Of a stretch of 64,000 nt of DNA, positions 54,601 to 62,556 are shown piece by piece. How positions within the stretch are numbered: the first letter of the stretch is position 1; each line of letters starts with the position of its first letter. Below the pieces are notes generated by a model that did no database searches, was not told where the DNA came from, and saw only the letters and a list, made by a program, of their open reading frames with translations. The position numbers and the translations under genes are program-made. Location: positions 1,116,001 through 1,180,000 of the forward strand of contig NZ_LN909065.1 of the NCBI RefSeq assembly GCF_001486505.1, given 5' to 3'. Source of the DNA: Paenibacillus rubinfantis (lineage in GTDB: Bacteria > Bacillota > Bacilli > Paenibacillales > Paenibacillaceae).

Positions 54601-55462
54601 GAAGCGTAATGGTCTTGGCGGCCGGATCGATGGAGGCGATCTTGTTGTACGACCACTCCCAACTGTAGCCAAAAATCCCGTCCAGCCAAATGTCGTCCGC
54701 CTGCATCCAGTACTGCGGACGATCATACGTGTACGTAAACGTCCCCCCTCGCGTATGCACTTCCCCATTAGGGTCTTTCCGCGTTGGGCCGGGATCGAGA
54801 ATTTCGTCCATCTGAACGGTACCCTCGTTCGGCCAGCGCGCCAGCGTCATGCCCTGCCCGTTGACGTACAGCTCCATCGGCGGAACTTCGCTTAGATCGT
54901 TGGCGAGATAGTACCCGTGACGGCTTAAGTTTCCATAGTCCGTAATGCCAAGCGCCGCCAAATCCGCCACCAACACCTTCTCCCGTGCTTCCGGGCTAAT
55001 GATTCGGCTTCGTACCGCCTCGTCGGTAACCGGAACAAAGACGGACTTCTCTAGACGCTCGGAGCCGGACAATACAACCTTCTCGCCGGGGTATGCCGCG
55101 TACGTGATCGGCTTGCCCGCAGCACCCGAATCCTGTTCCCGCAGCTCGAAGCTTGCGGATCGCTCGTAGCGGCCCTCGCGCAAATAAACCGTGACGCCTC
55201 CAGCTGGCAGCCCTTTTGCCGCTTTCAGTTCCCGAATGGCGTCCCGGGCTTTCTCCAGGGTCCGAAACGGAGCCTTCTTACTCCCGTTGTTGGTATCACT
55301 GCCATTGGTAGCCACGTAATAAGCCGTGGCGCGGGGATGGCCGGTATTGCCTAAATCGGCGGGATGGCCGTTTCCCGTTGCGGAAACCGCTGACGTTGCT
55401 ACAGGACTTAACGTGAATAACAGACTGGCGATCATCAGGGTGAGCCAACTCTTTTTCTTCAT
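51656..55462 (-). CDS. Secreted right-handed beta-helix enzyme with Big2 and LamG-like repeats
   Basis: 1268 aa. Signal peptide MKKKSWLTLMIASLLFTL...TSAVSA. N-terminal two thirds: parallel beta-helix beginning YYVATNGSDTNNGSKKAPF with AGGVTVYLREGRYE, as in GH141-like and pectate-lyase-like proteins; many His/Asn/Asp-rich turns (NTHLHHIGGTAVT, NSHIHDFAYYH). Then two tandem units, each a Big2 Ig-like domain (TFTSADPAIASVDGSGVVTG) and a concanavalin-like domain (TLYIFDRQVGSGSTRVGY / VMYIFDRQDAAGSTRIGY). Starts at 55462 with AAAGGA; probably the extracellular polysaccharide-degrading enzyme of the operon. It might contain the lyase activity GH88 needs (inference). Confidence 0.85.
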   Translation of the reverse strand: MKKKSWLTLMIASLLFTLSPVATSAVSATGNGHPADLGNTGHPRATAYYVATNGSDTNNGSKKAPFRTLEKARDAIRELKAAKGLPAGGVTVYLREGRYERSASFELREQDSGAAGKPITYAAYPGEKVVLSGSERLEKSVFVPVTDEAVRSRIISPEAREKVLVADLAALGITDYGNLSRHGYYLANDLSEVPPMELYVNGQGMTLARWPNEGTVQMDEILDPGPTRKDPNGEVHTRGGTFTYTYDRPQYWMQADDIWLDGIFGYSWEWSYNKIASIDPAAKTITLRYGEMSGIFKNWYPDFHFAQNLLEEIDMPGEYYIDRQAGKLYFLPNAEFMTADPAIEVTMLKSPMINALNASYINFSELILENGRDSAAVFMGGSHMRIENSEIRNFTNSGVLVNTQSRFYYNDFDGVPGTDHAIENTHLHHIGGTAVTLTGGNKTTLSPGRNVVRNSHIHDFAYYHKAYNPGVLLSGVGNRMEHNELHDAPHPGVLIFGNDHVVEYNNIYDVCKTFSDLGAIYMNAGETPQERGTVIRRNYFHHIGETEPGVEGVYPDNFTMGLKIDENIFYKMGNSAIKNNGGSHILSRNNIFVDSKVPYDYADLYLGDDPDDQVPKHYMPKWLALFAANNNFVGTPYLEKYPELADFFTENRYYPDTNTFQGNVIYNPVVPRSSTTNENGAYDKFGLIQYANNWVTAEDPGFVDLAGGDLSLRPDAEVFQQIPGFPNIPFDQIGIQGKAGTTLGQDSYPVQGVAVYDDHVTVDRWKTVKLRTAVLPWNADNPVLTFTSADPAIASVDGSGVVTGQAVGQTAITVASAENPQLTAMVNVTVEAGDGVMDFTDFESGANGWPQDANRSIVKEGDNRWYKVLNGATALSSKSFSEYELSFKLKTPETIGNAATLYIFDRQVGSGSTRVGYKTRADGSSAWLLYDPAWAILKEVKLPGHDLQPNTEYEVKMLVKGGDISVYVDGGLRLKAMDPGHNAEGKVGFYVAGVSHMLFDDIQFKALSTELAGILPVESQIRMIPGEQRQMQLTFDPSDTPETEVTWQTADPAVATVDAMGVVNAVYAGETIVMAVSAVNPLVKADISITVSNVMHETDFENGGNGWPVDPNRSIAADPDGNRRYKILNGATGLLDRDFESYVLEFTLKTPTVMPENGGVMYIFDRQDAAGSTRIGYRTRADGTSGWILYDTSWQKLAEADLPGLDLQPDTEYAVKVVVKEGDVAAYVDGALRVAGTDPNHRPRGKVGFYVSGFDYLLFDDIRVSLNP

Positions 55463-55587
55463 CGCGTTTCTCATCCTTTCGCATGTGATATAAACGGCTT
55501 TGCCCCATAAACTCTGCGGCAAAGCCGTCTCTCACAGCTGGTTTCTCCCTATCTCCGCTCCACGTACTTTAGTTCAGGCGAGTCCGA

Positions 55588-57126
55588 TTACTTTAATCCT
55601 TTTTCCTTCAGGAACGCTTCAAATTGACGAGTCACCTCTGCCACATATTTCTCCTCGCCCGCTTCTTTCAGCTTGCCATACAGCACAGGCCATGTTTCGT
55701 CGAAGTCCAGCGTACCGGTGAGAATCCCCCGCTTATACTCGCCCCACACGGCGTTCAAGTTAGCGATCTCCGTGTTCACTGGTTCGGAATTAAACTTGAA
55801 GGCGCCAATCGGGTTAACTTCGGCTTCTTGATTGATCTTTTTCGTTTCTTCCCAGATGTTCTCCGGCTGCCCTTGCTTCAGGTATGAGTTGAACACGCTG
55901 CCGAAAACCCAGTCCATATTCGGACGATAGCGGGTATCCGCCAAGGCTTCAATGTAATCCCCGGACACCTTTTTGTAATGGACGTCTTCAATCCCGTTAC
56001 AAATCAGGTTGTAGAGCTCTTTGTCGGTATTAATCAGGTTGAGCAGCATCATCGCCCGCTCCGGATTCGGCGAAGTACGGCTGATCGATTGGTTGGTCGT
56101 TGCCGAGTAACCGTTGGAATACCAATTGCTGATCGGAATCGTGATTACTTCATTGCCGCCGTTTTTCGCCTTCACCTCGGCCTCGACGCCCGGCTTCAGC
56201 GTGACGTTAAATTCCACCGCGATTTGCCCTTTGGCTTCATAATCGGTGAAGTTGGCTGTTGCTGCATCCTTGTAAATATAGCCTTCCTTATACCATTTGC
56301 TGACCAGCCGGTAATTGTTCAACTCTTCCTCAGGATAACGGTGCAACGTGTAGGTCGGATCGTTGGTCTTGATGAAGAAATGGTTGTCGAGCCCCGGAAC
56401 GCCCCAGAACTGATCGTCATGCACCTGCGGAATGAAATCAAAGTAATTGCCGAAATTGCCAAACGGGATGATGTCCGGTTCGTTTTGCTTGATTTGCGCC
56501 AGGAATGGTTCGATGTCCTCGATTTTTTTGATGGACGCCGGATCCAGTCCGTATTTGTCGGCAAATCGCTTCTGCACGATATAACCGTACCGGTTGCCGT
56601 TGATCTGCTGGTTCGGAATTCCGTAGATTTTTCCGTCGACGGTCAGGCCGTCCCACATCACCTGCGGAACATCTGCTTTCAGCTCGGGAGCGTACTTGTC
56701 AAGCAGTTCATCGATTGGCTGAATCGCCCCTTTACGCACGAGCTCCTCCGGCTTCAGCATGTAGCCGGTCCAGAGAATATCAAACTTCTCGCCTGCCGCC
56801 AGCACGGTGTTCATCTTTTGCACATAGTCGCCGATGGCGATTGGCATCATTTTCACGGTGGCGTTCAGCTTCTCCTTCACGATCTTGTTGATCGCTTCCT
56901 CCACCTTTGCTTGATCCGCCTGCAGCTGGGTCAACGGATAATACCAGGTCAACGTGACGGGCTCAAGCTCGCTTGTACCTCCCGTCTCCGTCGTTGGAGC
57001 GTTCGTGCTTTCCCCGCCGTTCCCGGCGTTAGCGCTGTTGCCGCTGTTGCCTTTTCCGCCGCAGGCCGCCAGTACGGACGCCGTCAGCAAGACCAACGCC
57101 AAAATTCCGATTAGCCTTCTTCTCAT
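55588..57126 (-). CDS. ABC transporter solute-binding lipoprotein (LplA-like)
   Basis: 512 aa. Signal MRRRLIGILALVLLTASVLAACGG with lipobox LAAC, a Gly/Asn/Thr tether, then a large family-1 binding domain (WYYPLTQLQADQAKVEEAIN..., FDILWTGYMLKPEELV, GKIYGIPNQQINGN). Expected ligand: oligosaccharides from the polysaccharide processed by this operon. Third gene of the transporter set after two permeases. Confidence 0.92.
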   Translation of the reverse strand: MRRRLIGILALVLLTASVLAACGGKGNSGNSANAGNGGESTNAPTTETGGTSELEPVTLTWYYPLTQLQADQAKVEEAINKIVKEKLNATVKMMPIAIGDYVQKMNTVLAAGEKFDILWTGYMLKPEELVRKGAIQPIDELLDKYAPELKADVPQVMWDGLTVDGKIYGIPNQQINGNRYGYIVQKRFADKYGLDPASIKKIEDIEPFLAQIKQNEPDIIPFGNFGNYFDFIPQVHDDQFWGVPGLDNHFFIKTNDPTYTLHRYPEEELNNYRLVSKWYKEGYIYKDAATANFTDYEAKGQIAVEFNVTLKPGVEAEVKAKNGGNEVITIPISNWYSNGYSATTNQSISRTSPNPERAMMLLNLINTDKELYNLICNGIEDVHYKKVSGDYIEALADTRYRPNMDWVFGSVFNSYLKQGQPENIWEETKKINQEAEVNPIGAFKFNSEPVNTEIANLNAVWGEYKRGILTGTLDFDETWPVLYGKLKEAGEEKYVAEVTRQFEAFLKEKGLK

Positions 57127-57167
57127 GTCATGACCTCCTATGTTTCATTGAGATTTGTTGGTTTATG

Positions 57168-58052
57168 TTAACCCTTGAGGGAGCCAACCGTAAGCCCTTT
57201 CACGAAAAACCGTTGAAAGAATGGAAAGATCACCAGCATCGGTCCGCCCGCCAGAACGGCGATGGCCATTCGCGCCGAGTTGTTCGGGAAGCTCGCCAGG
57301 TCGATGCCCAACTGCTGCGTAAACTCGGAATTGGAGGTAAGAAAATCGATGCTCTTCAGGGTGCGCACCAGCAGCAGCTGCAGCGGCACCTTGTTTGGAT
57401 CGTCGATATACAGCATCCCGTTAAACCATTCATTCCAGTAGGTGAAGGAGATCAACAGGCCCAGCGTGGCCAGCGCCGGCGTGGACAGCGGCAGGATGAT
57501 GCGAAAGAAGATACGGAACTCTCGCGCCCCATCGATTTTGGCCGACTCGATGATCTCAATCGGGATTTTCGACATGAACCCTTTCATGACCATGATATTA
57601 AACGGCGAGAGCAGCACCGGCAGGATTAATGCCAGCAAGCTGTCCTTTAGGTGCAGGTATTGCGTCATCAGAATATACGAAGGAACCAGCCCGCCGCTGA
57701 ACAGCATCGTGAAGAACACATAAAACGTCGTAATCCGGTTATACCGATAGTCTGGCCTGGAGATAACGTAAGCGGTCATTGCAGTTAACAGCAAGCCGGC
57801 CAAAGCCCCGATTACGGTCACCGTAATCGTCACCCCGTAGGCCCGAAGCAAAATATCCGGAGCGTCCAGCATATACCGGTACGCGTCCAGGCTAACCGAT
57901 TTGGGGAAAAATTGGTAACCGTATTGAGTGATCGCCTTTTCGTCCGTTAAGGATACGGCCACAACGAGCAGAAACGGCAAGATGACAATCAGCGACAGGA
58001 CCGTAAACAGGAGATGGAGACCGATTTGGGAAGGCTTGATCGTTTTCTTCAT
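57168..58052 (-). CDS. CUT1 sugar ABC permease (LplC/YtcP-like)
   Basis: 294 aa, six membrane segments, EAA-type loop IESAKIDGAREFRIFFRIILP, C-terminal QRFFVKGLTVGSLKG as in the LplC group. 15-bp gap to the preceding permease gene. ATPase expected from elsewhere (MsmX type). Confidence 0.93.
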   Translation of the reverse strand: MKKTIKPSQIGLHLLFTVLSLIVILPFLLVVAVSLTDEKAITQYGYQFFPKSVSLDAYRYMLDAPDILLRAYGVTITVTVIGALAGLLLTAMTAYVISRPDYRYNRITTFYVFFTMLFSGGLVPSYILMTQYLHLKDSLLALILPVLLSPFNIMVMKGFMSKIPIEIIESAKIDGAREFRIFFRIILPLSTPALATLGLLISFTYWNEWFNGMLYIDDPNKVPLQLLLVRTLKSIDFLTSNSEFTQQLGIDLASFPNNSARMAIAVLAGGPMLVIFPFFQRFFVKGLTVGSLKG

Positions 58053-58067
58053 GGTTGCCTCTCCTCC

Positions 58068-59000
58068 TTACCATAGCGAATGATCGGGATTGATTTTGCG
58101 CACGATGCCGTTGGCTAACAGCACCAGGATGAACCCGACCACCGATTGATAAAATCCCGTTGCCGCGGACATGCTCACGTTCCCAACTTCGCGCAGCGCC
58201 CGATAGACGTAGGTATCGATAATATCCGTAGAACCGTACAGGAAACCGGAGTTGTTCGGAATAAAATAATGCAGCCCGAAGTCCCCGCGGAACATGTTGC
58301 CGATCGAGAGGATCAGCATGATGATAACGAGCGGTGCCAGCAGCGGAATCGTAATTTTCAGCGCCATCTGCCGTTTCGTGGCCCCGTCGATCTTCGCCGC
58401 TTCGTAATACTCGCCGTTGATGCCGATAATGCCGGCAAAATAGATCAGCGTGTTGAACCCGACCGCTTTCCAGAGCTGAACCAGAATCAGAATCGCCGGC
58501 CACGGCCCGGCGTTTTGGTACCAGCTAATCGGCTCCATGCCGAAGGCCTCCAGCGTGCGGTTGATAAATCCGTCCGAATGATTTAAGAAGGCGTAAGCTA
58601 CATACCCCACAAGTACCCAGGATAAAAAATAGGGCAAAAACAAGGCCGTCTGGTAATACTTGCTCCATTTCGCCTTCACTTCATTTAGCAGGATCGCGAG
58701 CAGGAGCGCCGCAGCCGCTGTGGTTAAGATGTAGGCGGCGTTGTACAGCACCGTGTTTCGCGTAATCCGCCAGGCCGCATCGGTAGAGAACAAATACCGA
58801 AAATTCTCCAGCCCCACCCATTTGCTGCCGAACATGCCCAGGTCGTACCTGTAATTCTTAAAGGCAATAATGAGTCCAACCATGGGGAGGTAAGCAAAAA
58901 TCAGCTTGTACACGATCCCCGGCACCGACAGTATGAAGAGCTCCCGGTTGTTTCGAAAATGGTGGAGCTCCCTTCGAATCCATGAATCCCTTTTCAACAT
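58068..59000 (-). CDS. CUT1 sugar ABC permease (LplB-like)
   Basis: 310 aa from ATG 59000 (AAGGAAGGGG upstream; an upstream start at 59081 is rejected). Six membrane segments, YEAAKIDGATKRQMALKITIPLL coupling loop, end NPDHSLW typical of LplB. First structural gene of the polysaccharide operon, just downstream of its AraC-type regulator. Confidence 0.93.
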   Translation of the reverse strand: MLKRDSWIRRELHHFRNNRELFILSVPGIVYKLIFAYLPMVGLIIAFKNYRYDLGMFGSKWVGLENFRYLFSTDAAWRITRNTVLYNAAYILTTAAAALLLAILLNEVKAKWSKYYQTALFLPYFLSWVLVGYVAYAFLNHSDGFINRTLEAFGMEPISWYQNAGPWPAILILVQLWKAVGFNTLIYFAGIIGINGEYYEAAKIDGATKRQMALKITIPLLAPLVIIMLILSIGNMFRGDFGLHYFIPNNSGFLYGSTDIIDTYVYRALREVGNVSMSAATGFYQSVVGFILVLLANGIVRKINPDHSLW

Positions 59001-59152
59001 TTCAAAGCCCCTTCCTTTCCATCCGTCTTGCCTGCGACAATGGCTTTGCACGTCTAACGATAGCGCAGCTACGGGCAACATCGTTACTGTACAATTTCAG
59101 GATTGCTGTACCGGGAGGCTGTAATGATTTCGGATTCCTGTATCGGTACGCC

Positions 59153-59186
59153 AAAAACCCGCAGGCGGTAGCTTTCCGCTGCGGGT
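59153..59186 (-). terminator. Terminator after the AraC-type regulator
   Basis: Stem ACCCGCAG / CTGCGGGT followed by TTTTT on the minus strand. The remaining 59001-59152 should contain the operon promoter; I see no clear hexamers. Confidence 0.8.
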
Positions 59187-59203
59187 CCATGTGGATAGGG
59201 GAT

Positions 59204-61510
59204 TCATGTATTGCGGTCGATGGCCGCTTTCAGCCGGTATTCCTTCGGCGTTGCACCGTAACGCCGCTTGAACAGCCGATAAAAATAGCTTTCGTTGCCG
59301 AAGCCAACCTTCTCCATGATTTCCGCCACCGTCAGTTGCTGCTGCTCCAAATACAGACGGGCCTGAGCCAAACGGACTTCGTTGATCCGGTCGACGACTG
59401 ACAGCCCCTCCTCCGCCTTGTACACCTGGCCTAAGTGAACGGAGCTCATCTTCAGCATTTCGGCGATCCGCTGCACGTTCAGGTCGGGATCCGCGTAATG
59501 CTTATCGATGATTTCCATGACGGTATCGGCCAGCAGCCGGTTTTTGTTCTCGCGCCCGCTGCGGCGTTGTTCCAGCACCTCCCGCACAACCTCCAGGAGT
59601 ACAACCTCGATTTCGTGAAGTGTTTCCTGCTCCAAAATACGCCGGTTGATCGCCTGCAGGTTAATCGACACCGGGTTGACGTTGTGATGGTTCATCTCGC
59701 CAAGCGTATTACTTAGCGCCACCGTTAAATGCAGCAGTCCGGAGTACATATTCTCGAAGCTGAACTCTCCAAGGAGCTGGATCCAGCTGCGAATCGCTTG
59801 CTCCGTTTCCTCTGGGTCGCCGCTCTTCAGCCCATCCGTCAGCCGCCGCTCCAGCTCTTGCGGGACGCGGAACGCTTCATTGGTTTCGTTAGCCCGCAGC
59901 CGCTTCGGTTCAAGGATCGCTCCTTTGCCAAAAATCATGCGGTAGTTCGCCCGTCGCACCGCCAGGTTGTAATGCTCCGTCAGCCGGCGGTAATCCTCGA
60001 ATACATCACTAAACGTTACCGTAAAGGTGATCCGGTAATAGCGGAGAATGGTGTTTTGCAGCTCGCCGAAACGGTCTCCCAGCTTCTCCAGCTCCTCAGA
60101 CTCCCCGCCGACAATAAAGACGAGATGTTCGCTCTTCATATCCGCTGCCTCGCAGGAAGCGCCGTTCCCAAGCAACTCCTGGCCGATATTGGCCACGGCG
60201 AAGTAGAGCAGCGATTCCGCCGCAGGGCCTTGCTGTTTGGCCAATTCGCGGGCATCGTCAATCTGCACCAGCGCCAGCCGTAACGGCGACGGATACGCGA
60301 TGTCGATGCCGTATTGCGATTTAAGCTTTAAGAAGGCTGGCTCCTCCAAGCTTTCGCTCAAGCTGATCAAGCTGCGCAGGTGATACTGCTTGGCGATATT
60401 CCACTGCGATGCCCGCTCCTGCTCCAGCCCTTTGAGTTTCCCCAGCATTTCCGTCACGTTATCCGCGATAAGCGACAGCTCATCCTTGGCCGGCGTCGTC
60501 CGAGATCCTCCCGGCGGGACCAGTGTAAGCAGATGTCCCACCGGTTTGTACAGCCGCAGCGCAAAGAACACCGACAACAATACAGCAAGCAGCGCCACGG
60601 AAAACGTCACCGCGATTTCCGTCCACCGCATCTGCCGAACGCTGCCTAACACATCGTCATAATCCTGCAGGCTGATGATTTGCCAGTTGTTTAAAGCCTT
60701 GCTTAAATAGGTGACCTTGTATTTGCTTCCATCTTGCGCGTAGATAAACGAGTCCAGCGGATGATCCGAGCCGGCGATCTGCCGGAGAACCTCCTTGGTA
60801 TCAAGCCCTTCGGGCAGCGAACGATCATTGGACATCAGCAGCCGACCCTCGGCGTCGGTGACGAACAGCATATCATTTTCTCGGTCGACCACCCGATTAA
60901 GCGCTTTCAGGTTGTCTAGCATCCAACCGGGCTTCACCGTTAGAATCAGTACATCATTGTTAACGGAACCCAGCGTAAGCCCGTCGTACACGAAAAAAGC
61001 AAACACGTCGATCCCTTCGTTCCCGCCGTCAAGATCGAGCGGCAGCAGCTGCAGCTTCGGCAGCTCGTTGTCAGCGGCCATCACCTTTTCCAAGGCGCCG
61101 TACAATTGGCTGTTATCCATCCCGTGGTTCAGTGACGAGAAGAAGCGTTCTTGCTTCCCGTTGTAAAATACGATGGCGTGCAAATAAGGGGAGCTGGCCA
61201 CCGTTTTGTTCAGTCGTTCGATTTTCAAAATGCTCTGTTTATAGTCCCCTCCGGACTTCAGCGCGATCATCTCTTCCTCGTTGTACAGAGAAACCGCCAA
61301 ATCTTTGACGATGCCGTTCATGTTTTCGATATTGTAGTTGAGTTGAGTGAGCAGTTTGCGGTCGGCGTCGTTTTGCAGGCTCAGCACCTTATCGCGCGCG
61401 ACGGAGTTCAGGACGAGAGAGGCAATCGCAAGCATGGCGACAACGGGCATAAAGCTGAGCATGATCCGCTGCAAATATTTACGCGAGCGGAGCATTTGCA
61501 GCACATTCAT
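59204..61510 (-). CDS. Membrane-bound AraC-type regulator with extracellular sensor
   Basis: 768 aa. N-terminal membrane segment (IMLSFMPVVAMLAIASLVL), Cache-like extracellular domain (about 40-290), second membrane segment (IAVTFSVALLAVLLSVFFAL, about 300-320), cytoplasmic linker, and C-terminal AraC HTH (NVQRIAEMLKMSSVHLGQVYK, then KVGFGNESYFYRLFKRRYGATPKEYR). Widespread in Paenibacillus next to LplABC-type transporters, where it is thought to sense sugars outside the cell. Likely activator of the operon starting at 59000. ATG at 61510 after GGGAGTGAG. Confidence 0.92.
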   Translation of the reverse strand: MNVLQMLRSRKYLQRIMLSFMPVVAMLAIASLVLNSVARDKVLSLQNDADRKLLTQLNYNIENMNGIVKDLAVSLYNEEEMIALKSGGDYKQSILKIERLNKTVASSPYLHAIVFYNGKQERFFSSLNHGMDNSQLYGALEKVMAADNELPKLQLLPLDLDGGNEGIDVFAFFVYDGLTLGSVNNDVLILTVKPGWMLDNLKALNRVVDRENDMLFVTDAEGRLLMSNDRSLPEGLDTKEVLRQIAGSDHPLDSFIYAQDGSKYKVTYLSKALNNWQIISLQDYDDVLGSVRQMRWTEIAVTFSVALLAVLLSVFFALRLYKPVGHLLTLVPPGGSRTTPAKDELSLIADNVTEMLGKLKGLEQERASQWNIAKQYHLRSLISLSESLEEPAFLKLKSQYGIDIAYPSPLRLALVQIDDARELAKQQGPAAESLLYFAVANIGQELLGNGASCEAADMKSEHLVFIVGGESEELEKLGDRFGELQNTILRYYRITFTVTFSDVFEDYRRLTEHYNLAVRRANYRMIFGKGAILEPKRLRANETNEAFRVPQELERRLTDGLKSGDPEETEQAIRSWIQLLGEFSFENMYSGLLHLTVALSNTLGEMNHHNVNPVSINLQAINRRILEQETLHEIEVVLLEVVREVLEQRRSGRENKNRLLADTVMEIIDKHYADPDLNVQRIAEMLKMSSVHLGQVYKAEEGLSVVDRINEVRLAQARLYLEQQQLTVAEIMEKVGFGNESYFYRLFKRRYGATPKEYRLKAAIDRNT

Positions 61511-61750
61511 CGGTTCTCACTCCCTGTTGATAGCTTGGGGTAGTTGGTGTTTAAACATCTTCTATTTCGGCATCGGGAGAATGCCAGGTATCGGGTGCCC
61601 TTACTATATCGTTCGCTATTTGGGTTGTCAATCCTCCTCTGACCTTCACACCGTGAAATGTGACCGCAATCACCTTGCTGCTCCTTCCGCAGCGTTATCT
61701 TCGAAGAGATAGGTAAATGACAAGATATAGAGGATTTAGGAGGAGGCAAC

Positions 61751-62293
61751 ATGGAGAAAATCGAGGTTAATTTTGAAAAAATGTACTATGGTTTTCCGGT
61801 TATTCTAACCAGCTTTTACGATGAAAACGGAGTTGCGCACGTAACGCCGTCTTCGTCCTCTTATTCGCTAAAGGACATGATTGCCCTGGGCTTCAACAGC
61901 AAGGGCTTTGCCGCGCAGCACCTCAAGGCGGGCGCCGACTTCGTGGTGAACCTGCCGGACCGTTCCCTGCAGGAGTCGATTAACTATTGCGGCTCACGTT
62001 CCGGCGCAGAGGGCAGTAAATTTGAAGCATCCGGCCTGACGCCGGAAGCTTCCGCACATGTCCATGCCCCTGCCATCCAGGAGTGCCCGATCTCGATCGC
62101 CTGCCAGGTCGTAGAAGTTGTAGAAAGCGAGCAGTTCCCGGGCCTGACCCATATTTTAGGCCGAATCGTCAGCCGTTCCGTAGCCAAGGACTATTTGAAC
62201 GCGGAGGGACGCCTACAGATCGATAAGCTCAATTCGGTAATTTATGCGGGGGATGGAGTCAACAAAGGGTTCCGGTTTTTGCAGGAGAGCTAA
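61751..62293 (+). CDS. Flavin reductase-like (FMN-binding split barrel) protein
   Basis: 180 aa of the flavin reductase family: YYGFPVILTSFYDENGVAHVTPSSSSYSL (N-terminal strand and FMN loop), ALGFNSKGFAAQHL, FVVNLPDRSLQE, and the C-terminal HILGRIV. Uses NAD(P)H to reduce FMN, or serves as a flavoprotein oxidoreductase; partner unknown. AGGAGGAGG ribosome site 6 nt before ATG. Single gene; the gap 61511-61750 has no further gene. Confidence 0.88.
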   Translation: MEKIEVNFEKMYYGFPVILTSFYDENGVAHVTPSSSSYSLKDMIALGFNSKGFAAQHLKAGADFVVNLPDRSLQESINYCGSRSGAEGSKFEASGLTPEASAHVHAPAIQECPISIACQVVEVVESEQFPGLTHILGRIVSRSVAKDYLNAEGRLQIDKLNSVIYAGDGVNKGFRFLQES

Positions 62294-62320
62294 CCGCTTC
62301 GGCGGGGCTCCTGAGTGAAA

Positions 62321-62497
62321 ATGTTGTATTTTATACAACATTTTCGGCCGGAATCAGCGGAATAATCGCAAAATGTTGCATGGAGTACAACATTCTTAGC
62401 GTTTTATCCCCGAGGGGTTATGAAATGTTGTACATTTTACAACAATTTCTTCGGGAGAGGGTTGTACTCGATGGAAATGTTGTACTCGGTACAACAT
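62321..62497. repeat. Array of four 21-bp palindromes at exactly 52-bp spacing
   Basis: Units start at 62321, 62373, 62425 and 62477, each ATGTTGTAY-N3-RTACAACAT or a close variant. The first (ATGTTGTAT / ATACAACAT, extended by GAAA/TTTC) and fourth (ATGTTGTAC / GTACAACAT) are perfect. The 31-bp spacers differ. 52 bp equals five helical turns, so all sites face the same side. Lies between convergent genes. Confidence 0.85.
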
Positions 62498-62504
62498 TTC
62501 TCAC

Positions 62505-62552
62505 GCAAAAAAGCTGCTTCGTCGCTACCAAAGCGAGAAGCAGCTTTTTTGC
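62505..62552. terminator. Bidirectional terminator after the ribokinase fusion
   Basis: Perfect 16-bp stem GCAAAAAAGCTGCTTC / GAAGCAGCTTTTTTGC with 16-nt loop. Confidence 0.85.
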
Positions 62553-62556
62553 GCGT

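Noticed and set aside
59001..59203. A short gene between the permease and the AraC-type regulator
   Set aside because: Only short frames without ribosome sites, in regions occupied by the terminator and the expected promoter.
62317..62501. CRISPR array (regular repeats with variable 31-bp spacers)
   Set aside because: The repeats are perfect or near-perfect palindromes with variable centres, there are only four, no leader or cas genes exist, and two other arrays with different units have the same geometry.
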